A stretch of DNA of 64,000 bases from Nocardia arizonensis (lineage in GTDB: Bacteria; Actinomycetota; Actinomycetes; Mycobacteriales; Mycobacteriaceae), in the NCBI RefSeq assembly GCF_001310275.1, contig NZ_LGYZ01000133.1, positions 186,001 through 250,000 of the forward strand, in the 5' to 3' direction. Below, in pieces: positions 34,368 through 42,184 of this stretch (position 1 is the first letter of the stretch; each line of letters starts with the position of its first letter). The notes below the pieces were generated by a model. The model saw nothing but the letters and a program-made list of their open reading frames with translations. It did not search any database and was not told the origin of the DNA. The translations under genes and the position numbers were made by a program.

Positions 34368-36512
34368 TCATCGCAGCGAGGCGGGTACCTCGAAGCGAGC
34401 GCCGTACTTCTTCGCCAGCTCGTCGGCACGGGCCACGAACGCGGCCTGTCCGCCCGGGTAGCCGACGATGAACTGGTGCACACCACCGGTCCAGGCCGGG
34501 AAGCCGATGCCGAAGATGGACCCGATGTTGGCGTCGGCGGTGGTCTCGAGTACACCCTCGTCGAAGCACTTCTGGGTCTCGATCGCTTCCGCGAACAGCA
34601 TGCGGTCGATCAGATCCTGGATCGGCACGTCGAGGGTGGCGACGGTCTTGAAGTGGTCGCGCAGGCCCTGCCACAGGCCGAGGCGCTTGCCGTCCTCGTC
34701 GTACTCGTAGAAGCCCGCCTTCTCCAGGCGACCGGGGCGACCCTCGTTGACCATGTACTCGACGACGTCGATGGCCGGGTGCCGGGTGTTGCCCAAGGTG
34801 GCGTCGCCCTTGATCGCCGCCTCCTCGGTCTCCTTGGCGATCTTCAGCATGAGCTTCATATTGAGCTCGTCGGTGAGCTGGAGCGGCGCGGCCGGGTAGC
34901 CCGCCTGCTGACCGGCCTGCTCGATGGTGGCGGGCTCGATGCCCTCACCGAGCATGGCGATCGCCTCGTTGACGAAGGTGCCGATGACGCGCGAGGTGAA
35001 GAAGCCGCGGCTGTCGTTGACGACAATCGGGGTCTTCTTGATGGCGAGGGTGTAGTCGTACACCCGGGCCAGCGCTTCGTCGGAGGTCTTCTCACCCTTG
35101 ATGATCTCGACCAGCGGCATCTTGTCGACCGGCGAGAAGAAGTGGATGCCGATGAAGTCCTCCTGGCGCTTCACGCCGGCGGCGAGACCGGTGATCGGCA
35201 GGGTGGAGGTGTTGGAGCCGAGCAGCGCGTCGGGGGTGACGATGTCCTCGATCTCCTGGAACACCTTGTGCTTGAGCTCGGTGTTCTCGAAGACGGCCTC
35301 GACGACGAAGTCGACGCCCGCGAAGTCGGCCGCGTCGGCGGTCGGCTTGATGCGGTCGAGCAGCGCCTTGGACTTCTCCTCGGTGGTCTTGCCGCGCGAG
35401 AGCGCCTTGGCTTCGATCTTCTCGGAGTAGTTCTTGCCGCGCTCGGCCGCCTCGATGGTGACGTCCTTGAGCACGACCTCGTAGCCCGCCTTGGCGGAGA
35501 CGTAGGCGATGCCCGCGCCCATCATGCCCGCGCCGAGGACGCCGACCTTCTTGATCTCACGCTTGGGCACGTGCTTGGGCCGCGATCCGCCGTTGTTGAT
35601 CGACTGGAGGTCGAAGAAGAACGCCTGGATCATGTTCTTCGCGACCGGGCCGGTCAGCAGGTGCACGAAGTAGCGGGACTCGATGAGCGAGGCATTGTCG
35701 ATGTCGACCTGGGAGCCCTCGACCGCCGCGGACAGGATGGCCCGCGGAGCGGGCATGTTCGCACCCTTGAGCTGCTTGCGCAGGTTGGCCGGGAACGCGG
35801 GCAGGTTGGCCGCGAACGCCGGACTGGCGGGGGTGCCGCCGGGGATCTTGAAGCCCTTCTTGTCCCAGGGCTGCACGCCGCCCTCGGGGTTGGCCTTGAT
35901 CCACGCCTTCGCGGCGGGCACCAGTTCCTCGACGGAGCCGACGACCTCGTTGATAAGGCCGATCTCCTTGGCCTTGGCCGGGCGGAACTTGTTGCCCTGC
36001 AACAGGACCTGCATGAGCGCGCCCTGGAGGCCGAGCATGCGCACGGTGCGGATGATGCCGCCGCCCGCGGGCAGCAGGCCAAGGCTCACCTCGGGCAGGC
36101 CGAGCTGCACGCCGGGGACGTCCGCGGCGATGCGGTAGTGGGTGGCGAGGGTGATCTCGAGGCCGCCGCCCAGCGCCGCGCCGTTGATCGCGGAGACGAC
36201 CGGCTTGCCGAGGGTCTCCAGGCGACGCAGCGCCGACTTGATGGTGGCCAGCTCCGCCATGAGGGCCGCGCCGTCGTCGGGACCGACGTGCATCATGTTC
36301 TTCAGGTCGCCGCCCGCGAAGAAGGTCTTCTTCGCCGAGGTCAGCACCACGCCGGTGATGCTGTCCTTCTCGGCCTCGAGCCGATCGACGGTCGCGGTCA
36401 TCGAGGTCTTGTACAGCTCGTTCATCGTGTTGGCGCCCTGGTTCGGGTCGTCCATCGTCAATACGACGATGCCGTCCGAATCCTTCTCCCAACCGATCAT
36501 GTTGTCACTCAC
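34368..36512 (-). CDS. fadB: Fatty-acid oxidation multifunctional enzyme (enoyl-CoA hydratase/3-hydroxyacyl-CoA dehydrogenase)
   Basis: A 714-residue bifunctional enzyme. The N-terminal crotonase domain has SAINGAALGGGLEITLATHYRI with oxyanion glycines, and LGLPEVSLGLLPAGGG with the catalytic Glu. From about residue 325 an NAD-binding 3-hydroxyacyl-CoA dehydrogenase follows: KVGVLGAGMMGAGIAY, then FIGIHFFSPVDKMPLVEII and NDSRGFFTSRV. Length fits FadB. It lies 39 bp after fadA on the same strand, giving a two-gene beta-oxidation operon that carries acyl-CoA from the enoyl to the thiolysis step. Confidence 0.95.
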   Translation of the reverse strand: MSDNMIGWEKDSDGIVVLTMDDPNQGANTMNELYKTSMTATVDRLEAEKDSITGVVLTSAKKTFFAGGDLKNMMHVGPDDGAALMAELATIKSALRRLETLGKPVVSAINGAALGGGLEITLATHYRIAADVPGVQLGLPEVSLGLLPAGGGIIRTVRMLGLQGALMQVLLQGNKFRPAKAKEIGLINEVVGSVEELVPAAKAWIKANPEGGVQPWDKKGFKIPGGTPASPAFAANLPAFPANLRKQLKGANMPAPRAILSAAVEGSQVDIDNASLIESRYFVHLLTGPVAKNMIQAFFFDLQSINNGGSRPKHVPKREIKKVGVLGAGMMGAGIAYVSAKAGYEVVLKDVTIEAAERGKNYSEKIEAKALSRGKTTEEKSKALLDRIKPTADAADFAGVDFVVEAVFENTELKHKVFQEIEDIVTPDALLGSNTSTLPITGLAAGVKRQEDFIGIHFFSPVDKMPLVEIIKGEKTSDEALARVYDYTLAIKKTPIVVNDSRGFFTSRVIGTFVNEAIAMLGEGIEPATIEQAGQQAGYPAAPLQLTDELNMKLMLKIAKETEEAAIKGDATLGNTRHPAIDVVEYMVNEGRPGRLEKAGFYEYDEDGKRLGLWQGLRDHFKTVATLDVPIQDLIDRMLFAEAIETQKCFDEGVLETTADANIGSIFGIGFPAWTGGVHQFIVGYPGGQAAFVARADELAKKYGARFEVPASLR

Positions 36513-36551
36513 AGCTCTGTGTCTCCTTGGTAAATGCTGCTGTCGGCGGGA

Positions 36552-37766
36552 TCAGACGCGCTCGATGATGGTGGCGACGCCCATGCCGCCGCCGATGCAC
36601 AGGGTGATGAGGGCGTAGCGGCCGTTGCGGCGCTCCAGCTCGTCGACCATGGTGCCGGTGATCATGGCGCCGGTGGCGCCGAGCGGGTGGCCCATCGCGA
36701 TGGCGCCGCCGTTGACGTTCAGCTTCTCGTCGGGGATGTTCAGGTCCTTCTGGAACTTGAGCACGACGGATGCGAACGCCTCGTTGATCTCGACCAGGTC
36801 GATGTCGTCGAGGGTCAGACCGGCCTTGGCGAGCGCCTTCTTGGCGGCCGGGGTGGGGCCGGTCAGCATGATGGTGGAGTCGGCGCCGCTGGTGGCGGTG
36901 GCGACGATGCGGGCGCGCGGGGTCAGGCCGCTGGCCTTGCCCGCCTCCTCGCTGCCGACGAGCACCAGTGCCGCGCCGTCGACGATGCCGGAGCTGTTGC
37001 CGCCGTGGTGGACGTGGTTGATCTTCTCGACGAAGTGGTACTTCTGGAGCGCGACGGCGTCGAAGCCGCCCATCTCGCCGATCACGGAGAACGACGGGGT
37101 GAGCTTGGCCAGGTCCTCGGCGGTGGTGCCGGGGCGCATGTGCTCGTCGTTGTCGAGGACGATCAGGCCGTTCTGGTCCCGGACCGGAACGATCGACTTG
37201 GCGAAGTAGCCGCCGGTGGTGGCCTTGGCGGCCAGTTCCTGCGAACGCACGGCGTACGCGTCGACATCGTCGCGGCTGAAGCCCTCGATGGTGGCGATCA
37301 GGTCAGCCGAGACGCCCTGCGGCACGAAGTAGGTGTCGTAGTTGGTGGCCGGGTCGAGTGCCCAGGCGCCGCCGTCGGAGCCCATCGGCACGCGCGACAT
37401 GGACTCGACGCCGCCCGCGAGGACGAGATCGTCGAAGCCGGAGCGCACCTTCTGCGCGGCCAGGTTGACGGCCTCGAGGCCGGAGGCGCAGAAGCGGTTG
37501 AGCTGGAAGCCGCCGACGGTGTCGGGCAGGCCCGAAACGGTGACCGCCGTGCGGGCGATATCGGCGCCCTGGTCACCGACCGGCATCACCACACCGAGGA
37601 TCAGATCGGAGATCTGGTCCTCGTTCAGGTTCGGGAAACGACCGCGCAGCTCCTGGATCAGACCAACGATGAGGTCGATCGGCTTGACCGAGTGCAGCGA
37701 ACCGTTCTTCTTGCCGCGTCCGCGCGGGGTGCGGATGGCCTCGTAAATGTAGGCCTCTGTGGTCAT
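36552..37766 (-). CDS. fadA: Acetyl-CoA acyltransferase (beta-ketothiolase)
   Basis: A 404-residue thiolase cleaving 3-ketoacyl-CoA, partner of FadB. The start is ATG 37766 with AAGGAAGGA upstream. The nucleophile Cys is in NRFCASGLEAVN; the second half holds HHGGNSSGIVDGAAL, NGGAIAMGHPLGATGA (catalytic His) and TLCIGGGMG (the second active-site Cys). FadA is the first gene of the leftward operon with fadB. A 15-bp tandem repeat about 130 bp upstream may be the regulator site. Confidence 0.95.
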   Translation of the reverse strand: MTTEAYIYEAIRTPRGRGKKNGSLHSVKPIDLIVGLIQELRGRFPNLNEDQISDLILGVVMPVGDQGADIARTAVTVSGLPDTVGGFQLNRFCASGLEAVNLAAQKVRSGFDDLVLAGGVESMSRVPMGSDGGAWALDPATNYDTYFVPQGVSADLIATIEGFSRDDVDAYAVRSQELAAKATTGGYFAKSIVPVRDQNGLIVLDNDEHMRPGTTAEDLAKLTPSFSVIGEMGGFDAVALQKYHFVEKINHVHHGGNSSGIVDGAALVLVGSEEAGKASGLTPRARIVATATSGADSTIMLTGPTPAAKKALAKAGLTLDDIDLVEINEAFASVVLKFQKDLNIPDEKLNVNGGAIAMGHPLGATGAMITGTMVDELERRNGRYALITLCIGGGMGVATIIERV

Positions 37767-38113
37767 GTGGAGTGTTTCCTTCCTTAGGGTGCGGCGGCCG
37801 GGCTCTCGCCCGCCCGATCGCGGCTGACCTCGCCGACCGGCCCCAGGACCGACCGTCCATATTCGATTCACATTGCTCCGGGCCCCGCGTGGATTCGCGG
37901 ACATACGCCTTGCGGACGTACGCCTTACGGGCCCCTCACTCACGTCGCATAACGCTGTACAAAACTCGGCATGCCACGACCCGGCGCAGGTCCCGGGCGC
38001 CCGTGCGCACGGGCTTACCATAGAACCTCGCCGAACCGGAGCTCGCAGCCACCCGCTCATACTACCGCCGTGTGCGAACTCCGGTTAACTTAACGTCCTC
38101 GAGGCGGTGGTTG
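37767..38113. other. Intergenic stretch between fadA and dnaX
   Basis: No gene is supported in these 347 bases. They hold the fadA promoter region, a 15-bp tandem repeat (37899-37928) and, next to the dnaX stop, the palindrome GTTAACTTAAC (38084-38094). Nothing else stands out. Confidence 0.7.
37899..37928. repeat. 15-bp tandem repeat upstream of fadA
   Basis: GGACATACGCCTTGC (37899-37913) is immediately repeated as GGACGTACGCCTTAC (37914-37928), 13 of 15 identical. It is a possible regulator binding site for fadA-fadB. Confidence 0.6.
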
Positions 38114-40816
38114 TCAACCGTCCAGACGTGTGGCCCCAAGCTCATTGCGGAGCAATTCGAGGGCGACCTCGTCGGGATCGCGGCGGTCCTCGGGCGCCAC
38201 CGGTCGCGCGGCCTCCTCGAACATTTCCCGCTCCTCTTCCGGCGTCGGCTCCTGCGGCGCCGCGGGCGCGGGCAAGTCGTAGTCCGACACCGGGTCCGGC
38301 GGCGGGTAATCACCCGGTCCGGGATCGTCGGGCAGATCGGGATAGTCCGGCGGCGGAATATCGTCCTCACCCGCGAAGGAGCGGGGCGCGCGGGCGCCGC
38401 TCACCGAATCGGCCGACTTGTTCGCCTGACTCGGCCGCGAGTAGCGAGGCGGCGCCGAGGGCTCCGAACTCCGCGGATTCGCCTGCGCGGGCATCGCGGC
38501 GCCGCGTCCCTGCGCGCCCTGTCCCTGCCCGCCCTGCCCCTGTCGACCCTGTCCCTGCCCGCCCTGTCCCTGCCCGCCGCGGACCGGACCGCTCTGTTGC
38601 CCCGCTCCCCGCGACCGACCGCCGGTTTGCGGTGCCGGGCGCGCCGCCGCGCCCGACTCCCACCGCACGTCGTGCTCGCGACCGAGCACCGCGCGCACCG
38701 CCGACCGCACCGCGTCCAGATTCCGCGGATCCGACAGCCGCTGCGCCAATGGCGGATGCTGATGCGCGAAGACGATCACATCACCCTCGATCCGCGATAC
38801 CGACGCCCCCGACAGCAGCGCGTGCACCGCCGCCCCGAATTCACGCACCTTCGACCGAATATCCCCCCAGGCCGACTCGACCGCCCGCAACAACTCCGCA
38901 TCCGACCGGCCCTCCGAATCCGAACCGTCCGCCGCGCTCACCGGTCCGGCGAGCACCGCACCGGACGGCGCGGAATCCCCGCCACCGGAGCCACTCGCGA
39001 CCGAGCGATCAGAACCACTCACGGCCGAGCGATCAGAACCACTCACGGGCGGGCGATCAGAACCACTCACGGGCGAGCGATCGTCCGTCTCGGATTGGCG
39101 TGCGGTTCCGGCGGCGCCGTGGACCTCCGTGCGCGCGACACCGGCGTCACCGAGCGCATAGGCGTCACCATTGGCAGGGTCGCGCATGGCGGCGGACCGC
39201 ACCCCGGACACGCCCGGAGAGCCGTCGGCTCGATTCGAACCGGCCCGATCGTTTGCCGCTGCGTGCGAAGCGGAACCGGGGTCACCCGAACCGCCGCCGG
39301 AATCGACCGAACGGTCGGGAGCGCTGTCCGTTGTACGCCTGTTCGCGGCATCGCCCGCGCCGCCGGGGCCGACCGCCGCCGTCGGCGCGGGGCCGCCCTG
39401 CGGTTCGCGCGCCGCATGGCCGGCCTCGCTCGTGAATTCGGCGATGCCCGATTCACGCCCCGATGCGGCGCCGCCGGACTCGCGCGCGACCGACGGCGCG
39501 GCCTCGGCATCGCCTCGATCATCGGTCTTCGCGGCGCCCCCGCGTTTGTCCCGCATGGCGGCCAATACCTCGGCGCCGCGGCGACGCACCGGCTCGGCGG
39601 CCCCGGGCCCGGCGGTGACCGGTGCGCCTGCGGCGGCGGGCGCCGCGGCGATCGGGGCGCCGGTCGCCATGCCGCGTTCCAGGCGCTCCAGGCGTTGCAG
39701 GGCCGCGGATTCGCCGTCGGAGACCGAGGGCAGGAGCATGCGGGCGCATACCACTTCGAGGAGCAGGCGGGGCGCGGTGGCTCCGCGCATCTCGCCGAGA
39801 CCGGCGTGCAGCAGTTCGGCGTAGCGGGTGAGGGTGGCGGGACCGATGCGGTCGGCTTGATCGCGCATGCGGTCGAGGACGTCGCCCGGGCCGGAGACCA
39901 GTCCGCGCTCGATGGCGTCGGGTACCGCGCGCAGCAGGATCAGATCGCGGAAACGTTCGAGCAGGTCGACGGCGAAGCGGCGCGGATCGTGACCGGCCTC
40001 CATCACCTGGTCGACGGTGCCGAACAGTGCCGCGCCGTCGTCATCGGCGAGCGCGGCGACCGCGTCGTCGATCAGCGCGACATCGGTGACACCGAGCAAG
40101 GACACCGCCCGCGAATAGGTGACGCCCTCCGATCCGGCGCCTGCCAGCAGTTGGTCGAGCACGCTGAGGCTGTCGCGCGGCGAACCGCCGCCCGCGCGGA
40201 TGACCAGCGGGTACACCGCCTCCTCGACCTGCACGCTCTCCTGTTCGCAGATGCGCCCGAGCAGCCCGCGCATGGTGACCGGCGGCAGCAGGCGGAACGG
40301 GTAGTGGTGGGTGCGCGACCGGATGGTGGGCAGCACCTTGTCCGGCTCGGTGGTGGCGAAGATGAAGATGAGGTGGGCGGGCGGTTCCTCGACGATCTTG
40401 AGCAGCGCGTTGAAGCCCGCCGTGGTGACCATGTGCGCCTCGTCGACGATGAAGACGCGATAGCGCGATTCCGCGGGCGCGTAGAAGGCCCGGTCGCGCA
40501 GTTCACGGGTATCGTCCACACCGCCGTGACTGGCCGCGTCAAGTTCGATGACGTCGATATTGCCGGGACCGCCGGGGCCGAGCGCCACGCAGGACGGGCA
40601 GACGCCGCACGGTGTCGAGGTCGGGCCCTGCGCACAGTTCAGCGATCTGGCGAGGATGCGCGCTGAGGAGGTCTTGCCGCAGCCGCGCGGACCGGAGAAC
40701 AGATAGGCATGACTGATCCGCCCGGTGTCGAGCGCGGTACTCAGCGGGTCGGTGACGTGCTCCTGACCCACCACCTCTGCGAACGTTGCCGGTCGGTACT
40801 TCCGGTACAGAGCCAC
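38114..40816 (-). CDS. dnaX: DNA polymerase III subunit gamma/tau
   Basis: A 900-residue clamp-loader ATPase. The AAA+ core has Walker A GPRGCGKT (42-49), a zinc site C61-C70-C73-C76, Walker B FIVDEAHMVT, and sensor region FIFATTEPDKVLPTI. After the clamp-loader domains (to about 370) a very long disordered Ala/Pro/Gly/Ser-rich region extends to about 640, then comes a tau-like domain (SAWGDIRSKVREFGAAVHALLSG) and a Gln/Gly repeat before the acidic tail. The family usually has 600-800 residues in this group. I see no frameshift signal needed for gamma. It corresponds to Rv3721c. Confidence 0.95.
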   Translation of the reverse strand: MALYRKYRPATFAEVVGQEHVTDPLSTALDTGRISHAYLFSGPRGCGKTSSARILARSLNCAQGPTSTPCGVCPSCVALGPGGPGNIDVIELDAASHGGVDDTRELRDRAFYAPAESRYRVFIVDEAHMVTTAGFNALLKIVEEPPAHLIFIFATTEPDKVLPTIRSRTHHYPFRLLPPVTMRGLLGRICEQESVQVEEAVYPLVIRAGGGSPRDSLSVLDQLLAGAGSEGVTYSRAVSLLGVTDVALIDDAVAALADDDGAALFGTVDQVMEAGHDPRRFAVDLLERFRDLILLRAVPDAIERGLVSGPGDVLDRMRDQADRIGPATLTRYAELLHAGLGEMRGATAPRLLLEVVCARMLLPSVSDGESAALQRLERLERGMATGAPIAAAPAAAGAPVTAGPGAAEPVRRRGAEVLAAMRDKRGGAAKTDDRGDAEAAPSVARESGGAASGRESGIAEFTSEAGHAAREPQGGPAPTAAVGPGGAGDAANRRTTDSAPDRSVDSGGGSGDPGSASHAAANDRAGSNRADGSPGVSGVRSAAMRDPANGDAYALGDAGVARTEVHGAAGTARQSETDDRSPVSGSDRPPVSGSDRSAVSGSDRSVASGSGGGDSAPSGAVLAGPVSAADGSDSEGRSDAELLRAVESAWGDIRSKVREFGAAVHALLSGASVSRIEGDVIVFAHQHPPLAQRLSDPRNLDAVRSAVRAVLGREHDVRWESGAAARPAPQTGGRSRGAGQQSGPVRGGQGQGGQGQGRQGQGGQGQGAQGRGAAMPAQANPRSSEPSAPPRYSRPSQANKSADSVSGARAPRSFAGEDDIPPPDYPDLPDDPGPGDYPPPDPVSDYDLPAPAAPQEPTPEEEREMFEEAARPVAPEDRRDPDEVALELLRNELGATRLDG
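39003..39074 (-). repeat. Three 24-bp tandem repeats inside dnaX
   Basis: Units at 39003-39026, 39027-39050 and 39051-39074 share GCGATCAGAACCACTCACGG and encode three copies of an 8-residue SGSDRxxV repeat in the disordered tau linker. Length variation is likely between strains and should be tolerated in frame. Confidence 0.8.
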
Positions 40817-40907
40817 GGCCAGAGGTTACCGGCGCGCACCGACAAGCGAACATTCGCGCTGCCTGTCGGTCCGCGCCGACAGGTCCGTAGCCGAGCCGGG
40901 GCAATAA

Positions 40908-40923
40908 TGTGATTTAAATCACA
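40908..40923. promoter_or_regulatory. Perfect CRP/GlxR-type palindrome
   Basis: TGTGATTTAAATCACA is a perfect 16-bp palindrome matching TGTGA-N6-TCACA, bound by cAMP receptor proteins (including mycobacterial Rv3676 and corynebacterial GlxR). It lies in the 465-bp space (40817-41281) between the divergent dnaX gene and the gene at 41282. I see no gene in that space, which is noticeably AT-richer around the site. Confidence 0.7.
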
Positions 40924-41281
40924 ATAAGTAGCCGACCCGCTTCAGTCGCACCGAAGCGGTCGCCGCGGCGGTGAATCGATGGTTATCGCCGACACCCCGG
41001 CGGCACTGCACGCGAATTACCCACCAATGGATTGCGGTTATGCCGAATTGGTCGAACGTATAGCTCGATTCGCCCATCCATTGTGGATGTAACGAATCAG
41101 CCAAGAAAAGTGACAGGGGTGGCCGCCGCCGGCTACCGTGGTTGTCGGCAACTTCGGTAGCCAAACCTTCATCAGGTTGGTGACCCCGGCCGGTCCCTCA
41201 TCCCGACCGGGGCACAACCCGCTATCCCCCCTCGAATATCCGCAGGCGCCATCGCCGAACTCCCACCGCCGTCTCGGAGGA

Positions 41282-42115
41282 ATGTTCCACGTGCCGTCTT
41301 GTGACGATATCGCCGCCGCCTGGCTGTCCAATACCGAGTTCGCGGACGATCCGGCGGCGGTCGATCTGCTCAGCCGCGCGATCAGCCCGCGGGATTTCGC
41401 GCTCAAACGGGATTCGCTGCCGGTCGCGGCGGCCGCCGACCCGTCCACCGCCTCGGCGATCCTCGAACTGCTCGAACGCGGTCAGGTGCCCACGTTGGCG
41501 GCCATCCGCACGCTGACCGCGCAGAACGAGATGCGCCGCGAGGCCGAGCGCATCGAGCGACTCGGCCGCCGCGCCCAGCGCAGCATCGATGAGTTCGGCC
41601 GCGTCCTCGCCCGGATGGCCCATGAGCACTGGACCGAGCACGGCACCGGTCCGATTCGTCGCGATGTTCTGAATTCCGAACCGATCATGGGTTTGATTCG
41701 GGAACGCATCGGCGATGTGGCGCCCAACGCGGTCAAACACCTGTGGTTGATCGAACGCGCACAACGCGCGGGTTGGATTGCCTCGAACGCCAATCCGCAA
41801 TCCCTGTGTGCCGCGCGCAGATTCCATGCCGCGAAATACGGGAATAGGGTCTCGCTGCGTCCGGTGAATACCATCGGCACCATCGTGGCGGGATATCTCA
41901 CCGATTACCGGGCCGAATTCGGGCGCGCACCGCGCTGGTCGACGGTCTCGCACGAATTGCGCGACGACAAGGGCCGCAAGGTCTTCCACGACACCGCCGA
42001 CGCGATGTCCCAGCAACTGTGGCTGTGCACGGCCGAGTGGGTGGAAATCGACGACGGTCTACCGGTCCCCGGGCGGCGCGGCAGGCGGGCACTGGCCAAA
42101 CAGTCGCGCCGCTGA
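41282..42115 (+). CDS. Conserved helical protein of unknown function
   Basis: A 277-residue soluble protein. The chosen start is ATG 41282, right after GGAGG; GTG 41291 has a more normal spacing of 10 nt and cannot be excluded. The first 120 residues are helical with charged repeats (EMRREAERIERLGRRAQRSI). The rest, with GPIRRDVLNSEPIMGLI, RAGWIAS and a basic C-terminus (RRGRRALAKQSRR), looks like a nucleic-acid-binding protein with winged-helix-like pieces, but I recognise no family. The perfect CRP-type palindrome is 358 bp upstream. Confidence 0.65.
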   Translation: MFHVPSCDDIAAAWLSNTEFADDPAAVDLLSRAISPRDFALKRDSLPVAAAADPSTASAILELLERGQVPTLAAIRTLTAQNEMRREAERIERLGRRAQRSIDEFGRVLARMAHEHWTEHGTGPIRRDVLNSEPIMGLIRERIGDVAPNAVKHLWLIERAQRAGWIASNANPQSLCAARRFHAAKYGNRVSLRPVNTIGTIVAGYLTDYRAEFGRAPRWSTVSHELRDDKGRKVFHDTADAMSQQLWLCTAEWVEIDDGLPVPGRRGRRALAKQSRR

Positions 42116-42130
42116 CCGACCCTCTCGACC

Positions 42131-42171
42131 ACGTAGGTTAACGGCGTTACTCTAACGGCGTTAACCTACGT
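42131..42171. promoter_or_regulatory. Double TetR-type operator upstream of the MMPL operon
   Basis: Arms ACGTAGGTTAACG (42131-42143) and CGTTAACCTACGT (42159-42171) are perfect complements. Inside, the element TAACGGCGTTA, itself almost palindromic, occurs twice. It ends 13 bases before the transporter start and most likely binds the TetR encoded downstream. Confidence 0.75.
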
Positions 42172-42184
42172 AGGGGTATGTGGA

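Noticed and set aside
34476..36533. A 685-codon rightward frame opposite fadB
   Set aside because: Shadow of fadB; no recognisable domain.
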